A stretch of DNA of 64,000 nt from Streptomyces sp. IMTB 2501 (GCF_001953885.1 NZ_MQUS01000001.1:310001-374000), one strand, 5' to 3'; shown: positions 46,335-54,989, counted from the first letter of the stretch. Notes: generated by a model not told the origin, from the letters alone. Numbers and translations: made by a program.

Positions 46335-48320
46335 TCAGGTCCTGCGCAGCACCGCGCAACCACCGGGGGGCAGCTCGTGGGCCGTGGCGCCGGTGAGCAG
46401 GTCGTGAGCGGGATCCGGCAGCGGCACGGTGTCCGCGCGGTGGTTGAGCAGGAACTGCCAGCGACGGCCGTCGGACGCGTGCCGGGTGACGGCTTCGACA
46501 CCGTCCGGCAGCCCCGGCGACTCCGGCTCGGCACCGGCCTCTTGCAGGAGTCGGCCGACCAACGCGCCATGGTCGGCGTCGTCGAGGCGGGTGGAGACGT
46601 ACCAGCCCTGTCCGGTTCCGAAGCGGTGCCGGGTCAGTGCCGGGCCGCCGGCGAGCATGCCGTGGGTGTAGGCGGCGAGCGTCTCGGCGCCCTCGGTGCG
46701 CAGGGACTCGCTCCATACCGATCCGTACGAGCCGTCCGACAGGGCGATCCGCTCATCCGTCCGCAGCGGGCGGTGCTCCTCGACACGGATGCCCAGGGCC
46801 TCGCGCAACGGCCCGGCGGGATAGCCGCCGAGCCGGGCGTGCATGCGGTCGTCGACGCATCCGTTCGCGTGCTGGACGAGGAGCGTCCCGCCGTCGGCGA
46901 CGTAGCGGCGCAGGTTCTCGGCGCCCGCGTCGGACAGGAGGAACAGGGCCGGCGCGACGACGAGCGCGTAGCGGCTCAACTCGTGTTCGGGATGGGCGAA
47001 GTCGACCGTCACTCCGGTGTCCCACAACGCCCGGTGTGCCCGGCTCAGCTCCCCGTGGTAACCGAGGTCGGCGGAGGGTAGGCCGTCGACGCTCAGGGCC
47101 CACCAGGCGTCCGCGTCGTGCAGGACGGCCACGGACGCGTCGACCGTCGAACCCGCCAGCTCGCCGAGCCGGGAGACCGCCTGCCCGACCTGTGTGACCT
47201 CGCGGAAGATACGGCTGTCGGGGCCCGCGTGCGGGACCATCGCCGAGTGCCATGTCTCGGCACCGGCCCGGGACTGCCGCCACTGGAAGAAGAGGGCGCC
47301 CTCCGAACCGCGCGCGATGTGGCCGAGGGTGTGGCGCAGGATCTCCCCGGGCTCCTTGCCCAGCACCCGGTCGCTGTCGTAGACGGTGTTGGTGCCCTGT
47401 TCCATCAGCAGCCAGGGGCCACCGCCGCCCAGGGAGCGGACGCGGTCGGCATGGAAGGCGGCGTCGGCGGCGGCGTCCAGACCAGGCGACCCCGGGTAGT
47501 GATCGGAGGTGACCACGTCGAGTTCGCGGGCCAGGGCCCACAGGTCCACGTTCTGGTAGGCGGGCAGCATCAGGTTGGTCGTCACCGGCCGGTCGCTGTG
47601 CGCGCGGATCGCGTCGCGCTGCTCGCGGTAGGCGGCGACGGTCTCGTCGGACCAGAAACGGCGGAAGTCCAGGATCTGGCCCGGGTTCTTGTGCCACTGT
47701 GTCGCGCGTGGCGGCAGCACCTGTTCCCATGACGTGTAGCGCTGGCTCCAGAAGGCCGTTCCCCAGGTCTCGTTGAGGACGTCCAGTGAGCCGTGGCGGG
47801 CGCGCAGCCACCCCCGGAAGGCCGCCGCCGCGTGCTCGCAGTGGCAGAGGGTGGCGTACTCGTTGTGCACGTGCCACAGAGCGAGGGCCGGGTGGTCGCC
47901 GTACCGTTCGGCGAGGGCCGAGGCGATTTTGCGAGCCGCGTTCCGGTAGGCGGGTGCGGCCAGGCAGTAGGTGTCGCGGCTGCCGTGGGTGAGGCGGGTG
48001 CCGTCGGGTGCGACCGGCAGGGCGTCGGGGTGGGCGAGGGTGAACCAGGGAGGCGGGGAGGCCGTCGGTGTGGCGAGGTCGACGGCCACGCCGTTCGTGT
48101 GCAGGCGCTCCAGGCGGGCGTCGAGCCAGGCGAAGTCGTAGCGGCCCTCCTCCGGTTCGAGCAGGGCCCAGGAGAAGACGCCCACGGTGACCAGGTTGAC
48201 CCCAGCCCGGCGCATGAGCGCGTCGTCCTCCTTCCAGACGGGCTCGTCCCACTGCTCCGGGTTGTAGTCCCCGCCGAAGGCGAGCCCTCCCAGGCGGCCG
48301 GTGATGCTGCGGGCGGTCAT
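46335..48320 (-). CDS. GH42 beta-galactosidase
   Basis: A 661-residue cytosolic GH42 enzyme of the usual length. The barrel shows FGGDYNPEQWDE near residue 15, VGVFSWALLEP, the acid Glu in WHVHNEYATLCHC, TNLMLPAYQNVD and the nucleophile Glu in WLLMEQGTNTVY. A trimerisation domain and a C-terminal beta-domain (WQFLLNHRADTVPLPD) follow. The ATG at 48320 is preceded by GGAGGAAC. It is the first gene of the hemicellulase series. It would remove galactose from xyloglucan or galactan oligosaccharides. Confidence 0.93.
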   Translation of the reverse strand: MTARSITGRLGGLAFGGDYNPEQWDEPVWKEDDALMRRAGVNLVTVGVFSWALLEPEEGRYDFAWLDARLERLHTNGVAVDLATPTASPPPWFTLAHPDALPVAPDGTRLTHGSRDTYCLAAPAYRNAARKIASALAERYGDHPALALWHVHNEYATLCHCEHAAAAFRGWLRARHGSLDVLNETWGTAFWSQRYTSWEQVLPPRATQWHKNPGQILDFRRFWSDETVAAYREQRDAIRAHSDRPVTTNLMLPAYQNVDLWALARELDVVTSDHYPGSPGLDAAADAAFHADRVRSLGGGGPWLLMEQGTNTVYDSDRVLGKEPGEILRHTLGHIARGSEGALFFQWRQSRAGAETWHSAMVPHAGPDSRIFREVTQVGQAVSRLGELAGSTVDASVAVLHDADAWWALSVDGLPSADLGYHGELSRAHRALWDTGVTVDFAHPEHELSRYALVVAPALFLLSDAGAENLRRYVADGGTLLVQHANGCVDDRMHARLGGYPAGPLREALGIRVEEHRPLRTDERIALSDGSYGSVWSESLRTEGAETLAAYTHGMLAGGPALTRHRFGTGQGWYVSTRLDDADHGALVGRLLQEAGAEPESPGLPDGVEAVTRHASDGRRWQFLLNHRADTVPLPDPAHDLLTGATAHELPPGGCAVLRRT

Positions 48321-48713
48321 GGCTGTTCCTCCGGTACGGGAGTCGGGTGTGGTGTGCACTCACGGGTGGCCGGCACCAGCGCCAGGAGGCGGAGGCCGGT
48401 GGCTGTCGCGGCCGTGGTGGGGGAGCGGTCCCTGTCACGCGGTGGGGAGGGGCCAGCGGGACCGCTCCCGGTCTGAGGATGTGCCTTCGGCGCGGTACCG
48501 GTTCAGCCCTTGACGGCGCCGGTGCGCACGCCGGTGCCGCCGCGGGGGGGGGCACGTCCGTGATGCCCTTCGGGCAGGCCGGCCGCGCCACCATCAGACC
48601 CGCCTCCGTGTTCGTACGCGTGTGTCGCTGTCCGCCACCCCCGTGGGCGGACAGCGACGAAGCTTCTGCGGTTCAACGCCTGTGGCATGGTGGCGGCTCC
48701 TTCCCTGGGTATC

Positions 48714-48723
48714 GAAGCGCTTC
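48714..48723. promoter_or_regulatory. GAAGCGCTTC palindrome (LacI-type operator)
   Basis: A perfect decamer palindrome (CGAAGCGCTTCA in context), identical to those at 29045 and 52834, between the divergent GH42 series and the GH3 gene. Confidence 0.7.
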
Positions 48724-48749
48724 ACTTGACTCGCGAAGTTAACGGACAT

Positions 48750-48763
48750 GTTTCGTGCGAAAC
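48750..48763. promoter_or_regulatory. GTTTCGTGCGAAAC inverted repeat
   Basis: A 14-bp inverted repeat (6-bp arms, TG centre). The CGAAAC half-sites resemble operators of LacI-type xylan and xylosidase regulators. It lies between two other candidate sites in the same promoter region. Confidence 0.55.
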
Positions 48764-48832
48764 AAGAGTGCGGACCTAGAAAGAGGTTCTCTTCGCAGGT
48801 CCATTGACAGTCCGTCATGACGAAGGAAGCGT

Positions 48833-48846
48833 CGATGCGCTTCGAC
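48833..48846. promoter_or_regulatory. CGATGCGCTTCGAC imperfect palindrome
   Basis: An imperfect variant of the GAAGCGCTTC operator. The identical 14-mer occurs at 52876-52889. In both places it lies within about 120 bp of the perfect decamer. Confidence 0.55.
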
Positions 48847-48896
48847 ATTCTGTCTTCAGTCTGACATCCACTCCCGCTTGTTGAGGGGTGTGCCTC

Positions 48897-50021
48897 GTGG
48901 GTTCTCCCTCTCTTTCCGCCACCGCCAGGCCGCCGTTCCGCGATCCCGCGCTTCCGCTCGGGAAGCGTGTCGACGACCTGCTGGACCGGCTCACCCTGGA
49001 TGAGCGGCTCGCCATGCTGCACCAGTACGTCCCGGCCGTCCCACGCCTGGGCATCGCCTCGTTCCGCACCGGGACCGAGGCGTTGCACGGCGTGGCCTGG
49101 CTGGGGGTGGCGACCGTCTTTCCCCGGGCTGTGGGGCTGGGAGCCACATGGGACGAGGATCTGGTGCGCACCGTCGGCGAAGAGGTCTCGGTCGAGGCGC
49201 GCCTTTCACCGGCACCGGCCGACCGCGACGGGATCCGGCACCAACGGCCTGCAGATCTGGTCGCCCGTGGTGAACCTGCTGCGCAATCCGCGATGGGGGC
49301 GGGGCGAAGAGGGCTACCCCGAGGATCCGTTGCACACCGCGCGCCTCGGCACCGCGTACTGCCGGGGCCTGGCCGGCGACCACCCCGACTTCCTGCGCGC
49401 CGCCCCGGTGCTCAAGCACTTGCTCGCCCACAACAACGAGAACGACCGCTGTGTCGCCTCCTCCGGCCTGCGCCCCCGCGTGCTGCACGAGTACGACCTG
49501 GCCGCCTTCCGCCCGATCGTCGCCTCCGGCGCGGCCACCGGAGCGATGGCCGCCTACAACCTGGTCAACGGCCGCCCCTGCCACGTCAGTCCGCTCATCG
49601 AGGACGAACTGCGGCGCTGGGCAGGGCAGACGGGCCATGAACTGTTCGTGGTCAGCGACGAGGAAGCGCCCTGCGACCTGGTGGAGCAGGAGCACTACTT
49701 CGAGGACCACGCCTCCTCCCACGCCGCCGCGCTGAAAGCCGGCATCGCCAGCTTCACCGACCACCGCGAGGACAGCGCGACCGTGATCGGCCGGCTGCGC
49801 GAGGCGCTGGGGCGTGGACTGATCGAGGAGGAGGACGTGAACCGGGCGGTGCGCCGCCAGCTGCAACTCCGCTTCCCGCTGGGTGAGTTCGACCCCGATC
49901 TCGATCCGTACGCCGGCATCGGACCGGAGATGATCGACTGCCCCGAGCACCGCGCCCTGGCCGTGCGCGCCGCGACCGAGTCGGTGGTGCTGCTCAGGAA
50001 CGACGGCCTACTGCCTCCGCT
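48897..50021 (+). pseudogene. GH3 beta-glycosidase, frameshifted and 3' truncated
   Basis: The GTG at 48897 follows GAGGGG and opens a GH3 domain (VDDLLDRLTLDERLAMLHQ, GTEALHGVAW, FPRAVGLGATWD). Near 49195-49205 the frame shifts by one; NGLQIWSPVVNLLRNPRWGRGEEGY, LKHLLAHNNEN and the nucleophile Asp in FVVSDEEAP continue in the second frame. The gene ends abruptly at LLRNDGLLPPL (about 50020), where a GH31 tail begins. The C-terminal half of the usual 750-900 residues is lost. Frameshift plus truncation make it non-functional. The nearest families are beta-xylosidases and beta-glucosidases. Confidence 0.85.
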
Positions 50022-50362
50022 GGGTGCGCGAGCAGCACGGCTTCCACACCCTGCCGTTGCTGGCTCGCCCCGACTCCGTCATCCCCTTCGACGCCGACGA
50101 CCAGCGCCCGGTCCCTGCCTGGGCGGACGATGTCGAGCTGAGGGTGCACGCCTTCGCGGACGGCGCTCGCCGCACGGTCGTGATCCCGTCCACCAACGGC
50201 CCCGGCGAGACGGCCCGCTTCGAGGTCCGCCGCGAGGGCGACCGCCTCAGCGTCACGACCGACAGCCCACACCCGTGGCGGCTGCGGACGGGTGGCCCCG
50301 ACGGCACCCTGCACACCAACGCCTCGGGGCCCGCGACCACCGAGTTCCGTTACGAAGGGTGA
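50022..50362 (+). pseudogene. GH31 alpha-xylosidase C-terminal remnant
   Basis: From about 50020 the frame WVREQHGFHTLPLLARPDSV, then DDVELRVHAFADG and RFEVRREGDRLSV, is the C-terminal beta-domain of a YicI-type GH31 alpha-xylosidase. The catalytic barrel is missing and the segment is fused out of frame to the GH3 piece. Alpha-xylosidase is an expected member of a xyloglucan set, so its loss would impair that pathway unless another copy exists. Confidence 0.75.
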
Positions 50363-50364
50363 TC

Positions 50365-51456
50365 CTACTTTCCGTAGCCGGCGGCCGCGATGCCGGCCTG
50401 TACAGCGCCCTCGGTGGCGTCCGAGGGGTAGCCGGAGGTCATGACGCCTTCGTAGAAGGTTCCGGCTGAGCCGTGGCTGTTGTCGCCGCCGATGCCGAGG
50501 ATGATGGCGCCTTCCTTCTTCATCGGGTTGTAGCCCGCGACATTGGGGCGGGTTCCGCTGTAGAAGGTCGACAGGCCGCCGGACTGGGCGTTGCCGCCGC
50601 GGATGGCCCAGTGGTTGGGCTCACCCTTGACGACAGCGGTCAGATAGCGGTGGCTGATGGAGGGATCGTTCGCGTTGTAGTGCTGGTTCACCCCGGAGAA
50701 CAGGCCGTTTTCGAGGTCGGCCATGATCCAGGGACCGTTGCCCGATCCGTAGCCCCAGACCTTGATGTTCCCGAAGTAGATGGCTTCCATGGTGCCGTTG
50801 CCGTTGTCCCGGCTGTTGGTCTCGGCATTGCCGTAGTCGAAGCAGCAGCCGCCGTTGTAGTGGGTGCCGTCGAGTACGGCGTACATGCCCTCGGGCTGGT
50901 CGCCCTTGGCGACACCGTTGGTGTTGTTGTTGCGGTAGCCGGTACCCGGCGCGACGTAGACGCCGTAGGCCTTGTGGCCGCCGACTGTGGTCGGTGCGGC
51001 GGTGGCGTTGGCGAGGTTGTCGTACCCGCCCGCGGCCGGGCCGGAGAACCCGCCGGGGGGTGCCTGGGTGAGGCGGTTGCCGTGGCCGGACTGGTCGTAG
51101 ATGACGGTGATGAGGCAGGTCGTGCCGGCGCAGAAGGAGTCCTGGGCGGCGGCGTTGGCGTATCCGCCGCGGCTGAGCACGCCGATGTCGCGGGTGGCGT
51201 TGTCGGAGGCGCGGCGGACCTGGTACAGGGGGCCGTTGTAGGAGCCGTACAGCGCGCGCGTCGTGCTGTGCGCCGCCACGCACGGGGTGCCGCCGGCGGC
51301 GTAGAGGTCGCACGGCAGCGAGGCGGCGGCCGGGGCGGCGGATGTCGCCGGGGCGGCGGGTGCGGTGCCGGTGAGCACGCCGACGCTGAGCACGGCGGCC
51401 GCTCCGGTGGCGAGCAATGCACGGTGCAGGGGCCGTATCCGCGGGCGGACGGTCAT
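50365..51456 (-). CDS. secreted GH54-type alpha-L-arabinofuranosidase catalytic domain
   Basis: A 363-residue secreted protein with a signal peptide (HRALLATGAAAVLSVGVL; cleavage near residue 36). The mature part begins LPCDLYAAGGTPCVAAHSTTRALYG and contains GPLYQVRRASD, TCLITVIYDQSGHGN, CCFDYGNAET, WIMADLENGLFSG (catalytic Glu) and KEGAIILGIGGDNSHGSAGTFYEG, spread along the domain as in the ArabFuran-catal family. The arabinose-binding AbfB (CBM42) module that usually follows is absent. It removes arabinofuranose side chains from hemicellulose or pectin. Confidence 0.88.
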   Translation of the reverse strand: MTVRPRIRPLHRALLATGAAAVLSVGVLTGTAPAAPATSAAPAAASLPCDLYAAGGTPCVAAHSTTRALYGSYNGPLYQVRRASDNATRDIGVLSRGGYANAAAQDSFCAGTTCLITVIYDQSGHGNRLTQAPPGGFSGPAAGGYDNLANATAAPTTVGGHKAYGVYVAPGTGYRNNNTNGVAKGDQPEGMYAVLDGTHYNGGCCFDYGNAETNSRDNGNGTMEAIYFGNIKVWGYGSGNGPWIMADLENGLFSGVNQHYNANDPSISHRYLTAVVKGEPNHWAIRGGNAQSGGLSTFYSGTRPNVAGYNPMKKEGAIILGIGGDNSHGSAGTFYEGVMTSGYPSDATEGAVQAGIAAAGYGK

Positions 51457-51510
51457 GAGTGAGCTCCTTCGATTGTGGGGGGTGTCTCACGTGCCGACGC
51501 TGTGCCGGAT

Positions 51511-52443
51511 TCAGAACTGCGTGAAGAACTTCCAGATCTCGGCCGGTACCCAGGTCCGGGAGCCGCTGTCGCCGCCGGCTCCGTCCTGTGGCGCGGGGAT
51601 GTGGCCCTCGTCGAAGGCGGCCCACTCGACCGGGTGTCCGGTGGAGCATCCCGAGTAGGTGGTGATGCGGTGCGTCAGGCTGCCCTGTGCGGGCTCGGGC
51701 GGGTTCTGGGGAGTGCAGCCGTTGTTCCTGACGAACCTGTCGCGCAGGGCACGTCCGCCAAAGACGCCGAGGACGTTGTCCCGGATGCCGTGTATGCCGA
51801 GGTAGGCCATGGGGCGGGTGCCGCCGTCGCAGCCGCTGAGCTGCCCGCCCGACTGGACCGCGACCGCACGGAAGACGGTTGCCCGGGCACATGCGAGCGC
51901 GTAGGACATGGCGGCTCCGTAGCTGAAGCCCACCGAGAAGACCCGCGAGGTGTCCACGCAGAGCGCGCCCTCGATCTGACCGACCATGGTGTCGACGAAG
52001 GTCAGGTCCTCGCCGCCGGTGTTGGCCCAGCCGTTGTCGAGTCCCTGCGGGGCGACGAAGATCGCGGTGTTGTTCGCCAGCCGCTGGAGGCCGTAGTAGG
52101 CCCAGGTCCCGTTCTCGACGGTGCGTCCCGTGGCCACATCGATGGCGGTGCCGCCCAGCCAGTGGAAGCCGAACACCAGCCGATAGGCGTGGTCCTGGTC
52201 GTAGTTGTCCGGCACCTTCAGGATGTAGCTGCGGCTCTTGTCGTTGATCCGGAGTGTATGGGTGCCGCTCGTCAGCGTGGGGGCCTTGCCGCACCCGGCG
52301 GCCGAGGCCGTGGCCCTGCTCGCCGCGAGGGAGGCGTCCTGTATGCCGTGGGCGCCGGTGCGCAGGGCTGTGCCGCCGCTGGCCATGACCAGGGCGAGAA
52401 CCGTCGCGACCACGGCGGACCATAACGGGGGTTTGGGCATCAC
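51511..52443 (-). CDS. secreted feruloyl/acetyl esterase-like (CE1/LpqC family)
   Basis: A 310-residue secreted alpha/beta hydrolase. The signal segment (VVATVLALVMASGG) and a Cys-containing mature start (GCGKAP) lead to YILKVPDNYDQDHAYRLVFGFHW, the nucleophile elbow GFSYGAAMSY (Ser), an MAYLGIHGIRDN Asp region and a DEGHIPAP His. The family covers feruloyl esterases, acetylxylan esterases and PHB depolymerase-like enzymes. Next to GH54 it likely detaches ferulate or acetate from arabinose-decorated xylan. The ATG at 52443 (or 52440) is the start. Confidence 0.85.
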   Translation of the reverse strand: MMPKPPLWSAVVATVLALVMASGGTALRTGAHGIQDASLAASRATASAAGCGKAPTLTSGTHTLRINDKSRSYILKVPDNYDQDHAYRLVFGFHWLGGTAIDVATGRTVENGTWAYYGLQRLANNTAIFVAPQGLDNGWANTGGEDLTFVDTMVGQIEGALCVDTSRVFSVGFSYGAAMSYALACARATVFRAVAVQSGGQLSGCDGGTRPMAYLGIHGIRDNVLGVFGGRALRDRFVRNNGCTPQNPPEPAQGSLTHRITTYSGCSTGHPVEWAAFDEGHIPAPQDGAGGDSGSRTWVPAEIWKFFTQF

Positions 52444-52497
52444 ATCGCTCCGTCTTCTGTCGGATCCGGCTTACTACTTCTCCACGGGGAACCAGTA

Positions 52498-52513
52498 GTT
52501 CGGTATATCGAAC
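52498..52513. promoter_or_regulatory. GTTCGGTATATCGAAC inverted repeat
   Basis: A 16-bp inverted repeat with 5-bp arms (GTTCG/CGAAC) 55 bases upstream of the esterase start; a plausible LacI-type operator. Confidence 0.45.
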
Positions 52514-52727
52514 CACGCTCGGAACTTCGGACTCTCCAGGATGATAGGAACCGCGCCGTAGACGTCAATGCCCGTCACTTGATTCACCGGAAGTGGGTGG
52601 TCGCCGAAGCGGTGGGCGGTCCTGACCCGAAGCCTCTCGCCCTTTGGCGTCAGGCAGGTGACTCATGCCGGAATGGCATTCCTGCTCGGGTCCATCGGGC
52701 GAGATGGCCCTCAGGCCGGTCGGGTCG

Positions 52728-52829
52728 TCACACCGACTCCGGCGACTCCGCGGCAGGCGGTTCGTAGACGGCGGCTGCTAGCAGCAGGGCCGCGGCCAGC
52801 GCGACCGTCCGACCATGGAACCTGCTCAT
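52728..52829 (-). pseudogene. orphan signal-peptide ORF
   Basis: A 33-residue frame: MSRFHGRTVA, then a hydrophobic Ala/Leu core, and a stop after PPAAESPESV. It looks like the leader of a secreted protein whose body has been deleted. A GAAGCGCTTC operator lies 5 bases upstream of its ATG. The rest of 52444-52902 shows no gene. Confidence 0.5.
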
Positions 52830-52833
52830 GGAC

Positions 52834-52843
52834 GAAGCGCTTC
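52834..52843. promoter_or_regulatory. GAAGCGCTTC palindrome (LacI-type operator)
   Basis: A third copy of the perfect decamer, directly before the orphan signal-peptide frame. Confidence 0.65.
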
Positions 52844-52875
52844 ACGGCTGTGGGATGGATGGGGGCGGGGCGCGG

Positions 52876-52889
52876 CGATGCGCTTCGAC
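52876..52889. promoter_or_regulatory. CGATGCGCTTCGAC imperfect palindrome
   Basis: Identical to 48833-48846; sits 33 bp from the perfect decamer and just past the end of the AraC gene. Confidence 0.5.
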
Positions 52890-52902
52890 AGATCTGGTCA
52901 GT

Positions 52903-53718
52903 TCACCCTACGGGCCGCTCAGATGATCGCCCGCGGGCGGACCTCGCTGTCTCGCGAACGGCTCGGGGCGACGCTCCCAGCTCCCGGCGGCAGGCCTTGT
53001 TGAAGGCCTGGAGGTCGGGGATTCCCACCGCGGCGGCGATCGCGGAGATGGAGAGGGTGGATTCGCGCAGCAGGTGACGGGCGCGTGCCAGGCGGCGCTG
53101 ACGGATGTAGGCGACGACGGTCTCGCCGGTGGCCGCGCGGAAGAGCCGGGTGAGGTGGTTGTGGGAGATCCCGGCGGCGCGGGCCACCTCCGGGACGGTG
53201 AGGGGGTCGGTCAGCCGGGACTCGATGTACGAGATCGCGGCGGTGACGGCCTGGTGCGGGCCGTCCCGGGGGCCCTGCGGGGCCGGCGGGGTGAGGTGGC
53301 CGACGCGCCACAGGGCGGCCCAGACCTCGGCGGCGGCCCGGAGCGGGGCGCTCGGCCAGGCCGCGACGGCCTGGAGCATCAGGGCGGACAGCATGGGCAG
53401 CTCCGGGCCCGCGTCCTGCACGACGGGCACCGTGCGGAGCGCGCCGCCGGAGGACATGCGCAGGTGGGCGTACAGGTGCTCGGAGCGGCCCCGGTAGCGG
53501 TACCGGACGGTCGTGGCGGGCGGTATGAGGCTGACCCGGCCGGGTCGGATGACATGGGGCGTGCCGTCGACGGTGAGGTCGGCCTCGTACCGGTACAGGT
53601 GCAACTGCCACAGGTCGGGCAGGCGGAAGACGTCGGTGTGCCCGGCCGGGCCGTGGACGCCGACGCCGACGTTCGCCACGACCGGCGGCTCGTCCAGGCA
53701 CACCACGGCCTCAAGCAT
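52903..53718 (-). CDS. AraC-family transcriptional regulator
   Basis: A 271-residue regulator. The N-terminal half is a cupin-type sensing domain (LPDLWQLHLYRYEADLTVDG, RPGRVSLIPPATTVRYRYRG). The C-terminal about 100 residues hold the two HTH motifs (VPEVARAAGISHNHLTRLFRAATG; SISAIAAAVGIPDLQAFNKACRRELG), written here in part. It diverges from the PhyH-type oxygenase with 71 bases between starts and is its probable regulator. Confidence 0.88.
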   Translation of the reverse strand: MLEAVVCLDEPPVVANVGVGVHGPAGHTDVFRLPDLWQLHLYRYEADLTVDGTPHVIRPGRVSLIPPATTVRYRYRGRSEHLYAHLRMSSGGALRTVPVVQDAGPELPMLSALMLQAVAAWPSAPLRAAAEVWAALWRVGHLTPPAPQGPRDGPHQAVTAAISYIESRLTDPLTVPEVARAAGISHNHLTRLFRAATGETVVAYIRQRRLARARHLLRESTLSISAIAAAVGIPDLQAFNKACRRELGASPRAVRETARSARGRSSERPVG

Positions 53719-53789
53719 GGTGAAAACCTACCAGTGGTGGTGAGCCGGACCCACGCGCCGGACGCCATGCCTTCCCTAGCGTGGTGCAC

Positions 53790-54608
53790 ATGACGACAAC
53801 CAGCGAGCATCTGCTCAGCTCGGTGCGGATGGCGCACTTCGTCGCCCATGGGTCGCTGCGCCTGGACGCCGTGGTGCCTTCGCAGTTGAACGCCGAGGCC
53901 ATGGAGGTGTTCGGCGCCGGAATCCCCCCGGTGCCGTACGGCACGCCGGTCACCGAGGCGTATCCCGAGGGGTCCTTCCTGCGCCGGCTCATCGATCTGC
54001 CGGAGGTGGCGGGCGCGTTGCACAGTCTCGTCGGCCCCGATCCGAACGTCGACCACCACTTCGTACACGTCCGGGAGCCGCACGAGGGCCGGGCGCAGCC
54101 GCTGCACGCGGACGCGATCATCGACGCACGGACCGACGCGTTCGACGTGCAGCTCATGTACTACCCGCAGGATGTGACGCTGGAGATGGGCGGCACGCTG
54201 AGCGTGCCCGGCAGTCATCTGCGGCGTACGAACGAGAGCGACACCGGCCGGTACCAGAACCTGCGCGGCCAGCACCGACTGGTCTGTCCGGCGGGCACCG
54301 TGGTGTTTCTGCACCACGGCCTCTGGCACGGTGGGCGGCGCAACGCCAGCGACACCCCACGTTACATGCTCAAGATCCGCTTCAACCCGACAGTACGGCA
54401 GCACCGGCTGTGGGACACCTCGGACCTGGCGGACCCGGGCGTGGCGTCGGAACTGAACACCGTCTTCCCCTGGTACGAGGGGGCGACCGGCCGTCTGGAG
54501 CTGTACAACCGCGTCCTGTTGTGGCGGGCGCTGACCGGCGACGCGGACTTCGACCTGGACCACTGGGTCACCCGCGTCTCGAACCGACCGCAGAAGGTGC
54601 CCGCATGA
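53790..54608 (+). CDS. phytanoyl-CoA dioxygenase (PhyH) family protein
   Basis: A 272-residue Fe(II)/2-oxoglutarate oxygenase. The metal triad is visible as HAD in QPLHADAIID and the distal His in LWHGGRRN, with PRYMLKIRF supplying a 2-oxoglutarate Arg. TLEMGGTLSVPGSHLRRTNESD is a typical PhyH core, given here in part. It has no signal peptide. It is translationally coupled (ATGA) to a small protein of unknown function and diverges from an AraC gene. The substrate is unknown. An in-frame GTG at 53781 is an alternative start. Confidence 0.83.
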   Translation: MTTTSEHLLSSVRMAHFVAHGSLRLDAVVPSQLNAEAMEVFGAGIPPVPYGTPVTEAYPEGSFLRRLIDLPEVAGALHSLVGPDPNVDHHFVHVREPHEGRAQPLHADAIIDARTDAFDVQLMYYPQDVTLEMGGTLSVPGSHLRRTNESDTGRYQNLRGQHRLVCPAGTVVFLHHGLWHGGRRNASDTPRYMLKIRFNPTVRQHRLWDTSDLADPGVASELNTVFPWYEGATGRLELYNRVLLWRALTGDADFDLDHWVTRVSNRPQKVPA

Positions 54609-54922
54609 CCGCGATCAACCCCGCCCCCGCCCCGGCCTCCTCGACCGTCCGCCAGCAACTTCTGGTGCTGTACCTGGGCACGTCCGCACTGGACTCCGAC
54701 GTCATCGGCTGGGCACTCTACGACGGTACCGGCCGCACATGCCCTACCACGGGCGACAGCGACGAGCCTCCCTACGCGACGGGCGTGGCCGCCCTGTGCG
54801 ACGGCTGGCGCCTGATCCAGGCGTCCCAGCTGATCCCGCCGTATCCGGGGCACGAGTACGACGTGTCGTTCCTGAAACACGAGTTCTTCTTCGAGAAGTT
54901 CGCGGACCTTCGCGACGTCTGA
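54605..54922 (+). CDS. conserved hypothetical protein coupled to PhyH
   Basis: A 105-residue soluble protein with no signal peptide or membrane segment. It carries an STVRQQLLVLYLG opening, DVIGWALYDGTG, PPYATGVAALCDGWRLIQA, and an aromatic C-terminus (VSFLKHEFFFEKF). I do not recognise a characterised family. The ATGA overlap with PhyH shows that the two are made together; it may be an accessory subunit or share its substrate (inference). Confidence 0.75.
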   Translation: MTAINPAPAPASSTVRQQLLVLYLGTSALDSDVIGWALYDGTGRTCPTTGDSDEPPYATGVAALCDGWRLIQASQLIPPYPGHEYDVSFLKHEFFFEKFADLRDV

Positions 54923-54989
54923 CGGCCCCCGCGCGGTCGGTGTGCGGCCGAACTCGCGGGTTTCCGGCAGTGCCTCGCGACTGGTCGCC

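Larger units (their letters stand above)
48321..48896. other. divergent intergenic region with importer remnant and operators
   Basis: No complete gene. On the minus strand the end TGVRTGAVKG with a stop at 48503-48505 matches only the last residues of a sugar-importer permease, so an importer gene has probably been deleted here. A run of nine G at 48544-48552 follows at the scar. The LacI-type sites at 48714, 48750 and 48833 lie in the right part. Confidence 0.55.
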
